Origin: JBDKUD01 sp050943315
GTDB taxonomy: Bacteria > Bacillota > Syntrophomonadia > Syntrophomonadales > Syntrophomonadaceae
Direction: 5' to 3'
Assembly (NCBI GenBank): GCA_050943315.1
Contig: JBMNOY010000001.1
Location: 49,724 to 113,723, forward strand
DNA length: 64,000 bases
Below are positions 34,786 through 43,856 of the stretch, piece after piece; positions within the stretch are counted from its first letter, which is position 1; each line of letters starts with the position of its first letter. The translations under genes were made by a program, and so were the position numbers. Under the pieces are notes generated by a model, which saw nothing but the letters and a program-made list of their open reading frames with translations, made no database searches and was not told the DNA's origin.

Positions 34786-36141
34786 ATGAAGAAGGCTGTT
34801 GGTTATCTATTAATTGCAGTAATGTTGCTTTTACCGGCGGGAATGGCCAGTGCCCAGAACGCAGTTTTTATTGATACCGAAGGACAATGGGCCCAAAAGG
34901 ATATTGAAGCTGCCTATACCCAGGGGTTGATGCAGGGAACCGGTATAAATGAGTCTGGCTCTAGAGTATTTTCTCCCGAAGAAAACGTGGATCGCTTTCA
35001 GCTAGCAGCAATTTTGCAACGGGCTTTTGATTTAGATTACGGGAACATGCGGTTTGTTAAGCAGCCAGCTGCCAGTGACTATTATTATGATTTGGATGAA
35101 CAAGCCTGGTATAGTGAAGCAGTAGCCCTGGGGGCAATTAATCATATCTTTGCCTGGCAGGACGAGTTCAAGGGGGAAGAAGCGGTCAGCCGGATTGAGG
35201 TTGCCAGGAGTATTTACCGGGCTTTTCAGGCCAAAGGCATTAATGTACCCATGATTATGCTCATGCCAATGTATAATGATACGGCAAAGCTATCCCAGGA
35301 AGATGTTAATGCCATGGTATTTGTAAGCAATACCGGCATTATGAAGGGAAATGATAATTTATTCTGGCCTTATGATCCCATTAAGCGGGCTGAACTGGCT
35401 CGGGTTTTTAATCAATGTGCCGAGCTTATTAAAATGAATCCCGTGGAGGTTAACCCTGCTAATTCGGTCAAATTGGACATTAAAGAAGTAAAAAGTGAAT
35501 CCCCGCTGATAAACATAGATCTGAATATTCCTGTGATTAGCGGTCTAGGGAATGAACAAATACAAACCAAATTGAATCAACTGTTGGCTAATGAAGCCGC
35601 AGAGCGTGAGGAGGCTATGCAGAAACAAGCGCAAGCTGATTCTGATTTTATAATGACCGAACCTTACCACACCTATGAACTGGTAAGCCGGTTCAATCAA
35701 TACTATGTGAGCGGCCATATATTAAGTTTTTATGTGGACTATTATACCTTCACCGGTGGTGCCCATGGTATGACCGAGCGGAAAGCCCATACGTTTGATC
35801 TGAACACGGGGGAGGAACTGGAATTAAATGATTTGTTCTCTCCTGACTTTAATTATACTGAAATGATTAATGAAAGGGTGCAGGATGCGATTAACCAAAA
35901 CCCGGACATATATTTTGAAGGAGAAAACGGTTTTCAGGGCATAAATGAGGATCAAGGTTTTTACCTGGAGAACGGCAGCCTAATAGTTTATTTTTTACAA
36001 TATGAGATTGCCCCTTATGCAGCTGGTATAAGGACATTTTCCATTCCCCTCCAGTTTAAACACCAGAATCAGGATAACGAGAATCAGACAGCAGTAATAA
36101 GACAGGGTCCAGGATCTCAGTACAGTTATAGCGCAGAATAA
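34786..36141 (+). CDS. Exported SLH-domain protein with DUF4163/DUF3298-like C-terminus
   Basis: This is a 451-aa exported protein. The signal peptide ends at GMASA (about 23). Three SLH-type repeats follow (about 28-210), including GTGINESGSRVFSPEENVDRF and GIMKGNDNLFWPYDPIKRAE. Residues 230-440 match the DUF4163/DUF3298 pair (as in RsiV and PdaC ectodomains), with YTFTGGAHGMT and TFDLNTGEELELNDLF as hallmarks. In RsiV this fold senses lysozyme; in PdaC it accompanies a deacetylase. No membrane anchor or sigma factor is present here, so a wall-bound binding role is my inference. SD is AAAGGCAGG. Confidence 0.85.
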   Translation: MKKAVGYLLIAVMLLLPAGMASAQNAVFIDTEGQWAQKDIEAAYTQGLMQGTGINESGSRVFSPEENVDRFQLAAILQRAFDLDYGNMRFVKQPAASDYYYDLDEQAWYSEAVALGAINHIFAWQDEFKGEEAVSRIEVARSIYRAFQAKGINVPMIMLMPMYNDTAKLSQEDVNAMVFVSNTGIMKGNDNLFWPYDPIKRAELARVFNQCAELIKMNPVEVNPANSVKLDIKEVKSESPLINIDLNIPVISGLGNEQIQTKLNQLLANEAAEREEAMQKQAQADSDFIMTEPYHTYELVSRFNQYYVSGHILSFYVDYYTFTGGAHGMTERKAHTFDLNTGEELELNDLFSPDFNYTEMINERVQDAINQNPDIYFEGENGFQGINEDQGFYLENGSLIVYFLQYEIAPYAAGIRTFSIPLQFKHQNQDNENQTAVIRQGPGSQYSYSAE

Positions 36142-36302
36142 CCTAGACAACAGAATTTTGACGGTTCTCTGCGTACTCATTATGGACTGCGCACCAAGTT
36201 CGCACTTTTAACATAAATAATTATTGGAACCATTTATAGTTGTTTCTGGCTACGACAACAGATATGTGGATCCGAATCTTGTAGAAAGCGGTGGTGCGTA
36301 CA

Positions 36303-37979
36303 ATGACTGATATCCTGTGGCAGTGGCGAAACCCTTTACCCCAGGGGAATACACTGCGCGCAGTAATTTATGCTCAGGGCAAGTATGTGGCTGTGGGGGA
36401 ATCCGGCACCATTATGACTTCCGGTAATGGCACTGAGTGGCAGGTAGTGGCCAGTGGCACCAGTAATTACCTCTCCGGAATCACCTATGGAAACGGGGTT
36501 TTCGTAGCAGTAGGTATGGAAGGAACTATTCTGACCTCCACAGATGGGGAAAACTGGACCGCCCGGGAATCCGGCACCTCGTCCTGGCTGGATGATGTGA
36601 CATTCGGAAACGGTCTGTTCGCAGCCGTTGGTCAGCTGGGAACCATTGTCACCTCTAGGGATGGGAGTAACTGGAGCAGTACGAATGTGGCAGCTTTCTG
36701 GCTGGATGGGGTAGCTTTTGGTAACGGTATGTTTGTAGCGGTTGGCACCGGGGGTTCGATATTCACTTCATCTAATGGAGCTAACTGGCTAGCAAGGAGT
36801 TCTTTAACCAATTTCCCCTTAACCAGTATCGTTTATGGACCGGACCAGTTTGTGGCCGTAGGCGGGGGCGGGACAGTTTTAATTTCTCCGGATGGCGAAG
36901 TTTGGAGTAGTATTAATTCTAACAGCACGGCCTTTTTGGAAGATGTCACCTATGGCAATGGTCTTTATGTCGCAGTGGGGCGTGATTTGGAACTGAACAC
37001 GGGTACTGTACTGACTTCAGCGGATGGCCGGGAATGGGAGGCGATATTATCAGATGATTATCGCCTTTTATTAAGCGTTACTGCAGGTGCAAATCTTTTT
37101 ATAGCTGTTGGGCTAGGGGGGGTTATTCTGAGTTCCCCTGACGCTCTAATCTGGACCATGCAAAGTTCAGGAGTATATGAGGAACTGCACGACATTACAG
37201 TCGGGTCAAATATCCTGGTAACTGTAGGAGCCAACGGAACAGTCCTAACTTCCCCAGACGGGACTAATTGGGTATCAAGGGAAAGCGGAACTAACCGTAA
37301 TCTATGGGGTATTAACTATACAGACCAGGTATTTATAGCGGTGGGAGATAATGGCACCATACTCCGATCTTCAAATGGGGTTAACTGGGTTACGGAGACA
37401 GTTTCTATCAATAACCGTCTCCGGGCAGTTGCTTTTGGTAACGGTATTTTTGTAGCGGTTGGAGAAAAGGGAATAGCTTTAACTTCTAATGACGGCCGCA
37501 ATTGGCAGGTACGAGCAACGGGAACCTCTGTCAGTCTGAACGGAATTGCATTTGGAATGGGACGTTTTGTAGCGGTTGGTGACAATCGCACTATTCTTAC
37601 TTCCGCCAATGGAGAGGATTGGCAGCAGGTAGAGACGATGACCGGCTCTGAATCTCTGCAAGCAGTAAGTTATGGCCAGGGTGTGTATGTGGCTGCAGGT
37701 TATGAGGGATTGGTTCTGACTTCGACCGATGCCCAAACCTGGACAGAGCAGAGAATTGGAGAGGAGCCGCCATATTGGTTGGATGCAGAGTTCTGTCAGG
37801 ACCGTTTTGTGTTAGCCGGGACTCCGGGAAAAGTGGCATTCTCCAGTAACGGCCGACAATGGGAAGTCCAGGATACCCCAACCGGCCATTTCCTCTACGG
37901 AATAAGCTGTTCGTCACAGGGAGCTGTGGTGGTAGGAGACCTGGGTACAATCCTTCAGGCCAGTTTAACCTCGTTATAG
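36303..37979 (+). CDS. Fourteen-blade beta-propeller repeat protein
   Basis: The protein is 558 aa made almost entirely of fourteen repeats of about 39 residues. Each follows the pattern YGNGxFVAVGxxGTIxTSxDGxNWxxxxSGT. Repeats run from NTLRAVIYAQGKYVAVG to HFLYGISCSSQGAVVVG. The N-terminal strand ILWQWRNPLP matches the last strand of a repeat, so it could close the ring. Fourteen suggests two seven-bladed propellers. No signal peptide or membrane segment is present, unlike most proteins with such repeats, so it may stay in the cytoplasm or spore. ATG 36303 is taken as start; GTG 36291 and 36294 are alternatives. Function unknown. Confidence 0.8.
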   Translation: MTDILWQWRNPLPQGNTLRAVIYAQGKYVAVGESGTIMTSGNGTEWQVVASGTSNYLSGITYGNGVFVAVGMEGTILTSTDGENWTARESGTSSWLDDVTFGNGLFAAVGQLGTIVTSRDGSNWSSTNVAAFWLDGVAFGNGMFVAVGTGGSIFTSSNGANWLARSSLTNFPLTSIVYGPDQFVAVGGGGTVLISPDGEVWSSINSNSTAFLEDVTYGNGLYVAVGRDLELNTGTVLTSADGREWEAILSDDYRLLLSVTAGANLFIAVGLGGVILSSPDALIWTMQSSGVYEELHDITVGSNILVTVGANGTVLTSPDGTNWVSRESGTNRNLWGINYTDQVFIAVGDNGTILRSSNGVNWVTETVSINNRLRAVAFGNGIFVAVGEKGIALTSNDGRNWQVRATGTSVSLNGIAFGMGRFVAVGDNRTILTSANGEDWQQVETMTGSESLQAVSYGQGVYVAAGYEGLVLTSTDAQTWTEQRIGEEPPYWLDAEFCQDRFVLAGTPGKVAFSSNGRQWEVQDTPTGHFLYGISCSSQGAVVVGDLGTILQASLTSL

Positions 37980-38085
37980 CTTTGTTTTATTAACTTTGCA
38001 TAATACTATTACGAATAGAAGGTAGCTTCCTATCGCGGAAGACAATTACGGGTTAAAAGGTAATAAATAAACCTGGTTAATATAT

Positions 38086-38110
38086 GATCGCTCTAGCGGT
38101 CTCTTTTTTT
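38086..38110 (+). terminator. Terminator in the gap before ftsQ
   Basis: GATCGC pairs with GCGGTC (one G-U) over a 4-base loop and is followed by CTCTTTTTTT. It probably ends transcription from the propeller gene. Confidence 0.55.
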
Positions 38111-38425
38111 ACCTGGCCGTAGGCTTAATAAGAAATACAAAGAAAAAATTGTATTTTACACCAGAAAGTGTATCTTATAAGAGTAAGGGGAATCAGGTTG
38201 ATTACTAGTCAGGAAAACAGCGACACTATATCGGAATAAACTGTCAGCAGACTATTACGCATGATACTTTTGGCGATAAAAACTAATGCGGCGCCGGTTC
38301 GGGAACAGCTATTGGTGCTGACACAGAGCCGGGTTTGTTAAAACTGGAGCCAAATACGTGTCAACCAGCTGCATTTTTTCACCAGGGGTTTTCCAGGGGA
38401 CTATAATGATTTTATACCGATAATC

Positions 38426-38434
38426 TGCTATAAT
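38426..38434 (+). promoter_or_regulatory. Extended -10 promoter candidate for the ftsQ operon
   Basis: TGC-TATAAT matches an extended -10 (TGn-TATAAT). No good -35 is seen 17 bases upstream. It lies 42 bases before the ftsQ ATG and would drive ftsQ-DUF881-sbp-ftsA-ftsZ. Confidence 0.5.
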
Positions 38435-38476
38435 CTTCACAGCTATTAGGTGCTAATCTGAAATAGGGGAAGCATA

Positions 38477-39214
38477 ATGAGTAATAAGTCCCGGAAGAAA
38501 TTTAGTATTTCTATACTAGTACTCACCCTTCTTGTGGCTGTATATCTTTTCGTACACAGTTCTTTTTTTAATATCGAAAAAGTATTTATAACCGGCTTGG
38601 AAACGGTGTCCACCAGCGAAATATTAGCACTGGCCGGGATCAAAGTCGGCACTAATATTTTTGCGGTTAATGAGGAAGTCTGCACCCGATCGGTACAGAT
38701 TCACCCCATGGTTAAAAAGGCTACCGTAATCAGACACTTGCCCCGGAAAATAGAAATTAAGGTTACGGAACGGAAGATGTGGGCGGTTATACCCTATAAC
38801 CAATCCTTTTTATGTATTGATGATGCCGGTATCTGCATGGATAAGGCAAACAATGTTAATATGGAGAATTACCCGATTATCACTCTGGCAACACCTCCCC
38901 AGCATGTTATAGTGGGACAGGCTGTAGCGCAGGCACCTACCCGAATGATTAGACAGGTTTGGAATCTTCTGTCGTCTTCAGCCCGGCAACAAATTTCAGA
39001 ATTTCATTATATTAATCCCCAACAGGGTTTAGTATTGTTTACCGTTAAGGGTACGGAAATTAAGTTTGGAGGCCTGGACAGAGCCAAAGAAAAGGCTGAG
39101 CTTATCGACCAAATCCTGACTATGGAGCAGGATTTTCCCACTAAATACAAAACGGTTTTGCAATATGTTGATTTAAGATACGATGGCCAACCGGTAATTA
39201 AAACCAAAAACTAG
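38477..39214 (+). CDS. ftsQ: Cell division protein FtsQ/DivIB
   Basis: This is a bitopic divisome protein of 245 aa. After a short basic tail there is one membrane segment (FSISILVLTLLVAVYLFVH, about 8-28). A POTRA domain follows (FFNIEKVFITGLETVSTSEI to RHLPRKIEIKVTER, about 30-100), then the FtsQ beta domain to the C-terminus. It binds FtsL and DivIC/FtsB and regulates septal synthesis. SD AGGGGAAG precedes the ATG. It restarts the division cluster 21 kb after murA; in Bacillus divIB lies close to murG/murB. Confidence 0.92.
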   Translation: MSNKSRKKFSISILVLTLLVAVYLFVHSSFFNIEKVFITGLETVSTSEILALAGIKVGTNIFAVNEEVCTRSVQIHPMVKKATVIRHLPRKIEIKVTERKMWAVIPYNQSFLCIDDAGICMDKANNVNMENYPIITLATPPQHVIVGQAVAQAPTRMIRQVWNLLSSSARQQISEFHYINPQQGLVLFTVKGTEIKFGGLDRAKEKAELIDQILTMEQDFPTKYKTVLQYVDLRYDGQPVIKTKN

Positions 39215-39225
39215 AAGGTGATAAT

Positions 39226-39948
39226 ATGAGGAGTAAAAGTGCACAAGTTTCTATAGCAGTAGTATGCTTGGTCCTCGGTATTATGTTGGCCGTTCAATAT
39301 CGGGCTTCACAGGATTATGCAGGAGGTTACAGGACCGGTCGGGACCGTGACTTAGCTATTACTCTAAGTAAGATAACCGAGGAAAGGGATTCACTGGCCC
39401 GGGAGGTAGTTGAGCTACGGGAAAAATTAAATAATGTCAGGAAAGATGACAAGGCTATGGCAGATTTACAAGAAGAACTGCAGAAGGCTAATATGGCGGC
39501 TGCACTTGTTCCGGTAACCGGACCGGGTATCATTGTTACCCTCAATGACAGCGCGCGCAATCTACAGCCTGGCGAGGACCCTAACGACCTCCTGGTTCAT
39601 GATGAAGATATATTAAAAGTGACTAATGAACTAAAAGCCTCAGGGGCCGAAGCCATTTCCGTCAATGATGAACGCCTGGTAGCCACGTCGGAAATCAGAT
39701 GCGCCGGGACTACCATTTTAATTAATTCCACCAAAATAGCCCCGCCTTTTGTTATTAAAGCTATCGGAGACCCGGACATACTGCAGAGCGGAATACTAAT
39801 AAAGGGCGGCTATGTAGAACAGTATTTGAAGTTTTATGGTATTCAAGTACAAGTGCAAAAATCCAAAAAGGTAAAGATACCCGCATATAGCGGCATTATG
39901 AAATATGTCTACAGTGTTCCCGTAGAATACGAGGAGAAGGCGGAGTAA
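39226..39948 (+). CDS. DUF881 protein (YlxW-like)
   Basis: The product is 240 aa. One N-terminal membrane segment (about 6-24) is followed by a coiled coil (about 42-90, ITEERDSLAREVVELREKLN). The DUF881 domain is diagnosed by VPVTGPGIIVTLNDS, AEAISVNDERLVATSEIRCAG and PPFVIKAIGD. Such genes lie between ftsQ and ftsA/sbp in most sporulating Firmicutes. The molecular role is not established; the location suggests an envelope or division function. Overlaps nothing; sbp follows directly with a 1-bp gap. Confidence 0.9.
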   Translation: MRSKSAQVSIAVVCLVLGIMLAVQYRASQDYAGGYRTGRDRDLAITLSKITEERDSLAREVVELREKLNNVRKDDKAMADLQEELQKANMAAALVPVTGPGIIVTLNDSARNLQPGEDPNDLLVHDEDILKVTNELKASGAEAISVNDERLVATSEIRCAGTTILINSTKIAPPFVIKAIGDPDILQSGILIKGGYVEQYLKFYGIQVQVQKSKKVKIPAYSGIMKYVYSVPVEYEEKAE

Positions 39949-39949
39949 T

Positions 39950-40285
39950 ATGTGGTTACTAACACTTTTCTGTCTGATGCTAGGTTTACTGATCGGTTTT
40001 AAACTACCCCTGTTACTACCGGTAGTTTATGCCAACTACATGTCTATAGCAGTTATAGCTGCACTCGATTCGGTATTTGGAGGCATTCGTGCCTATATGG
40101 AAGATAGCTTTGATAATACGATATTTGTCAGCGGGTTTATATTTAATACTCTTTTGGCGGCAGGACTGGCATATTTGGGTGATAGTCTGGGGGTAGAATT
40201 ATACCTGGCTGCAGTAGTGGTTTTTGGGGTGCGACTATTCCAGAATCTAGCCATTATTCGTCGGTATTTAATGAAAAAATATTGA
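39950..40285 (+). CDS. sbp: Small basic protein Sbp (DUF1290)
   Basis: This is an integral membrane protein of 111 aa with four hydrophobic segments, the normal size of the family. Conserved parts are IGFKLPLLLPVVYANYMSIA, IAALDSVFGGIRAYMEDSFD and YLAAVVVFGVRLFQNLAIIRR. Sbp genes sit just before ftsA in Bacillus and Clostridia, but their function is not known. The ATG follows the DUF881 stop after one base and uses AAGGCGGAG as SD, so the genes are co-translated. Confidence 0.92.
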   Translation: MWLLTLFCLMLGLLIGFKLPLLLPVVYANYMSIAVIAALDSVFGGIRAYMEDSFDNTIFVSGFIFNTLLAAGLAYLGDSLGVELYLAAVVVFGVRLFQNLAIIRRYLMKKY

Positions 40286-40367
40286 TAAATGTTCTTGAAC
40301 AAAAGAGGGAATACCAACCTGTTTGTGGTAATTAAAGTTAGGATATTTCTATAAGGGGTGCTTAGAT

Positions 40368-41597
40368 ATTAGAAGACGAAATATAGTAGTCAGTATAGAT
40401 GTCGGTACCAGTGCTGTCAAGGCCGCCTCGGGCGAGATGGTGAATGGTCAGGATGTCAGCGTTTTAGGAATAGCTCAAGTACCATCAACAGGTCTTAGGA
40501 AAGGCAATATAATTGACATAGAAAATACTGCCAGGGCTATTGATTATTGCCTTAATGACCTGGAAAGAATGACAGGAATAGAGATAACCAGTGCTTTGGT
40601 AGGCTTTTCTGGTACCAGTGTATATGCCCTTACTAATCACGCTGTGGTGGCTGTAGGTAGTCCTAATTATGAGATAACTCAGGAAGATAAAGAGCGGGTT
40701 TTAAAATCTGCCCAAAACATCGCTTTGCCACCTGATAAAACCATTGTTCAAACTATAGCCAGGCAATATATAGTTGACGGTTATGACGGGGTAAAAGACC
40801 CGGTAGGTATGGTGGGCAGCCGCTTGGAAGCTGAGGTAGTTATAATAATCGCTGCTGCCGCAGGATTACAAAATTTGCAGCGTAGTGCCAACCGCGCCAA
40901 TCTGCAAATCGAGCGAATGGTGTATAATCCTCTATTGGCATCAGAATCAATTATACTGCCAGCTGAGAAGGAAATCGGTGTGGCACTAATTGACATTGGT
41001 GGCGGGACTACCGATATAGCTGTTTTTGAAGGAGGCTGTCTCCTGTTTACTTCTGTCCTGCCGGTAGGCGGTGACTATATTAGTAAAGACCTGGCGGTAG
41101 TTCTTCGTACTTCAGTAGAAGAAGCCACACGGGTTAAAGAATCCTATGGCGTGGCTGCACCGGACATGTTGGCTGATGAGGCGGATATTGAGATACAAGG
41201 TATTCAGGGCCAAGATAAGAAAACCGTGTCTTTACATATGGTTGCTGACATTATCAACGCCCGGGTTATAGAATTAGTTGAGATGATAAAGGTTGAGTTT
41301 GAGGAATCGGGATTTGCCGATCGGATACCGGCAGGAATAATCCTTACCGGGGGAGGGGCTCAACTACCAGGACTGCTGGAAATTGTGGAAGAATATATGA
41401 ATGTACCTGTGAGACTGGGTGTGGCGGAGAACCTCAAAACAGTAGCTGCCAACATTAATAAGCCGCAAAATGTCGTAGCACTGGGAGGATTAATACATTC
41501 TGCGCGAGATTATAAGGTTGAAGAATACCAACAGAATCAAAGCCTAGAAAATATATTTAGTAGATTATCGTTTTGGCTTAAGGATTTATTTCGATAA
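40368..41597 (+). CDS. ftsA: Cell division protein FtsA, apparent ATT start
   Basis: FtsA is the actin-like ATPase that ties FtsZ to the membrane. From ATT 40368 the protein is 409 aa and begins (M)RRRNIVVSIDVGTSAVKAAS, which is the expected phosphate-1 motif. The second nucleotide loop is IGVALIDIGGGTTDIAVF near 205, and the adenosine motif is GIILTGGGAQLPGL near 330. The tail FSRLSFWLKDLF is the amphipathic membrane-targeting helix. The frame is open from 40332 but contains no ATG, GTG or TTG before ATG 40437, which would cut off the phosphate-1 loop. ATT 40368 lies 7-9 bases after AAGGGGTG. Confidence 0.93.
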   Translation: MRRRNIVVSIDVGTSAVKAASGEMVNGQDVSVLGIAQVPSTGLRKGNIIDIENTARAIDYCLNDLERMTGIEITSALVGFSGTSVYALTNHAVVAVGSPNYEITQEDKERVLKSAQNIALPPDKTIVQTIARQYIVDGYDGVKDPVGMVGSRLEAEVVIIIAAAAGLQNLQRSANRANLQIERMVYNPLLASESIILPAEKEIGVALIDIGGGTTDIAVFEGGCLLFTSVLPVGGDYISKDLAVVLRTSVEEATRVKESYGVAAPDMLADEADIEIQGIQGQDKKTVSLHMVADIINARVIELVEMIKVEFEESGFADRIPAGIILTGGGAQLPGLLEIVEEYMNVPVRLGVAENLKTVAANINKPQNVVALGGLIHSARDYKVEEYQQNQSLENIFSRLSFWLKDLFR

Positions 41598-41617
41598 AGG
41601 CAGAGGAGGGTTTTGAA

Positions 41618-42688
41618 TTGCCATTAGATTTTGACGTTGAAATGCAACAATTCGCAGATATCAAGGTAATAGGTGTTGGTGGCGGGGGCAATAATGCGAT
41701 TAACCGGATGATAGAGGCAGGGCTTAAAGGAGTAGAATTTATTGCTGTAAACACTGACGCACAGGCGTTATACTTGTCAAAAGCGGAGAAGAAGATTCAG
41801 GTTGGGGAAAAGCTTACCAAAGGACTGGGTGCAGGTGCTGATCCGGAAATAGGTATGAAGGCTGCCGAAGAGACAGCAGATGATATCAAAAGAGCTTTAC
41901 AGGGGGCCGATATGGTCTTTGTAACGGCCGGTATGGGCGGAGGTACAGGCACTGGCGGGGCACCTATAATTGCCCGGATTGCCAAAGAGATTGGCGCTTT
42001 AACGGTGGGCGTTGTTACCCGGCCTTTCACTTTCGAGGGCCGCAAAAGGAATCTTCAGGCCGACCGGGGTATACAAGCACTTCGTGATGCAGTTGACAGC
42101 CTTATTACTATTCCCAATGATCGTCTATTACAAGTGGTAGACAAAAATACGGCATTTAATGATGCCTTTAGAATTGCGGATGATATTTTGCGTCAAGGCG
42201 TACAAGGGATATCAGACCTGATAGCTGTACCCGGGGTTATTAACTGTGATTTTGCTGATGTGCAGACAGTAATGCAGAATACCGGATCAGCGTTAATGGG
42301 AATAGGCAAGGCAAGCGGTGAAAAACGTGCAGCGGAGGCAGCCCGGGCAGCTATTTCCAGTCCTCTGCTGGAAACCTCTATCGAAGGTGCCAAGGGTGTA
42401 CTGTTTAATATCAGCGGCGGCACCGATCTGACCTTGTTTGAAATAAATGAAGCGGCGGAAATTATTCACCAGGCGGCAGATATTGAAGCTAACATTATTT
42501 TTGGTGCGAATATAGATGAAAAGCTGGAAGACGAGGTAAGAGTCACGGTTATTGCTACTGGGTTTAGTACACCCAAAATACAAGCACCGGAAACTCCAAC
42601 TACCAGAATAAAAGGTATGGAACCACCTTCAAGTTTTCTGGACAAAACCGATCTGGAGATACCGCCTTTCCTGAGACGGAGATCATAA
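41618..42688 (+). CDS. ftsZ: Cell division protein FtsZ
   Basis: FtsZ is the tubulin-like GTPase that forms the Z ring. Length 356 aa. Hallmarks are IKVIGVGGGGNNAINRM (about 13-29), the tubulin signature GGGTGTGGAP near 107, the T7 loop region FNDAFRIADDILRQGVQGISDLI near 180, and the C-terminal peptide TDLEIPPFLRRRS that binds FtsA and other partners. The linker between core and tail is short (about 30 residues). The start is TTG 41618, 8 bases after GAGGAGGG. It follows ftsA by 20 bp and is closed by a strong terminator. Confidence 0.98.
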   Translation: MPLDFDVEMQQFADIKVIGVGGGGNNAINRMIEAGLKGVEFIAVNTDAQALYLSKAEKKIQVGEKLTKGLGAGADPEIGMKAAEETADDIKRALQGADMVFVTAGMGGGTGTGGAPIIARIAKEIGALTVGVVTRPFTFEGRKRNLQADRGIQALRDAVDSLITIPNDRLLQVVDKNTAFNDAFRIADDILRQGVQGISDLIAVPGVINCDFADVQTVMQNTGSALMGIGKASGEKRAAEAARAAISSPLLETSIEGAKGVLFNISGGTDLTLFEINEAAEIIHQAADIEANIIFGANIDEKLEDEVRVTVIATGFSTPKIQAPETPTTRIKGMEPPSSFLDKTDLEIPPFLRRRS

Positions 42689-42705
42689 TTTTACCTTAGA
42701 TCTTT

Positions 42706-42736
42706 ACCGGGGATGTCTTACATTCCCGGTTTTTTG
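42706..42736 (+). terminator. Terminator of the ftsQ-ftsZ operon
   Basis: ACCGGGGATGT (42706-42716) pairs with ACATTCCCGGT (42720-42730) with one G-U over a 3-base loop; TTTTT follows. Confidence 0.9.
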
Positions 42737-42965
42737 TGTTTTCTGGGAGAAGTTGTTTGGGCGGGAATACCTTGAAACTACAATATATTGACCAATTGAC
42801 TGTTATAATTTGTAAAACATTCCTTAATAAAACTGTCATACTAATTAGAAAGTGCTACTATAATGCACCAATCATCCTTTGAACAATTTAATCTGCCTTA
42901 CTACTAAACAGGAACTTGCCCAGCATATGAGTAATCCTATTTCTATGCAAAGCAGGGTGGTTGCA

Positions 42966-43844
42966 ATGAGTGAGCCCAGGGTCTATGCCGACCTTACATT
43001 TATCGTCAATGTAATTATGGATTTTTCTATTCTGTGGGCTACAGGCAAACTTGCCGGGATCAAACTTAAGTATTACCGAATTTTTTTGGCATCAATTATA
43101 GGGGGCGGTTATGCTGTCGGCTACTTGTTTGTGCAATTGGCATGGTTGTATAGCTTTCCCTTAAAAATCTTATTCTCCTGCCTTTTGCTGATGTTTAGCT
43201 TCTGGCCCATAAAATGGGAGCAAATTAAAGCCAGTTTTCTTTATTTCTATGGAATAAGTTTCGCAGTAGCAGGAGCTACCGTTGGTAGCTCCTACCTCTT
43301 TAATAACCACAGTTCAGTGACCTTCTCGTCCTTATATCTTTTAGGTGGTATATTTTGTGCACTATTTATAGGGCTTCAGGGTGAAAAGTATCTAAAAGAG
43401 CAAATTATTCCGGGGTTATTAAAACATAAAGTAAAGCTATGTTTTGGCAACATTACCTGCTATGGTGAAGGCTTTTTGGACACAGGTAACGGGCTGCACG
43501 ACCCATTAACTAACCGACCGGTGCTTATTGCTGAATATAAATGGCTGAAAAAGTTTCTGCCGGATGATGTTAAAGCTGTACTGGAGACCGTCAATAATGA
43601 GGCACAGATGTTAGATGCCTTGGCTTCAACAAGTTGGGCCCACAGGTTGCGGTTAATTCCTTTTACTTCGATTGGCCGTAAAAACGGTTTATTGGTAGGT
43701 GTACGCGCCGATAAAATTGAGATTGATGCCGGAAGAAGCAATTTTACCCATAAGAATATAGTTGTTGGTATTTACCGGGATAATCTGACTACGAACGGTG
43801 ATTATCAATTACTTATACCTTCAGGTGTTTTAAAAAAGGGTTAG
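42966..43844 (+). CDS. spoIIGA: Sigma-E processing aspartic protease SpoIIGA
   Basis: SpoIIGA sits in the septal membrane and cleaves pro-sigma-E when signalled from the forespore. From ATG 42966 the protein is 292 aa: five hydrophobic segments in the first 150 residues (VYADLTFIVNVIMDFSILWA is the first) and a cytoplasmic protease domain. The active aspartate is in GFLDTGNGLHDPLTNRPV. AGGGTGG lies about 7 bases before ATG 42966; upstream in-frame ATGs would add unconserved residues. A TATAAT at 42804-42809 is a candidate -10, preceded by two TTGAC words 8 bases apart, but no clear Spo0A box was seen. Confidence 0.9.
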   Translation: MSEPRVYADLTFIVNVIMDFSILWATGKLAGIKLKYYRIFLASIIGGGYAVGYLFVQLAWLYSFPLKILFSCLLLMFSFWPIKWEQIKASFLYFYGISFAVAGATVGSSYLFNNHSSVTFSSLYLLGGIFCALFIGLQGEKYLKEQIIPGLLKHKVKLCFGNITCYGEGFLDTGNGLHDPLTNRPVLIAEYKWLKKFLPDDVKAVLETVNNEAQMLDALASTSWAHRLRLIPFTSIGRKNGLLVGVRADKIEIDAGRSNFTHKNIVVGIYRDNLTTNGDYQLLIPSGVLKKG

Positions 43845-43856
43845 GGGGAAGCAGAT

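Larger units (their letters stand above)
37980..38476. other. Gene-free stretch before ftsQ
   Basis: About 500 bases without a convincing gene on either strand. It holds a CTTCC/GGAAG hairpin near 38029-38043, the terminator at 38086-38110, an inverted repeat AAATACAA/TTGTATTT (38133-38156), and a promoter-like word before ftsQ. It marks the point where the division cluster resumes. Confidence 0.6.

Noticed and set aside
17000..38470. Integrated phage or transposon as the cause of the dcw split
   Set aside because: I found no integrase, transposase, phage structural gene, tRNA or flanking repeat. The xerC gene at 52.5 kb is the core chromosomal enzyme.
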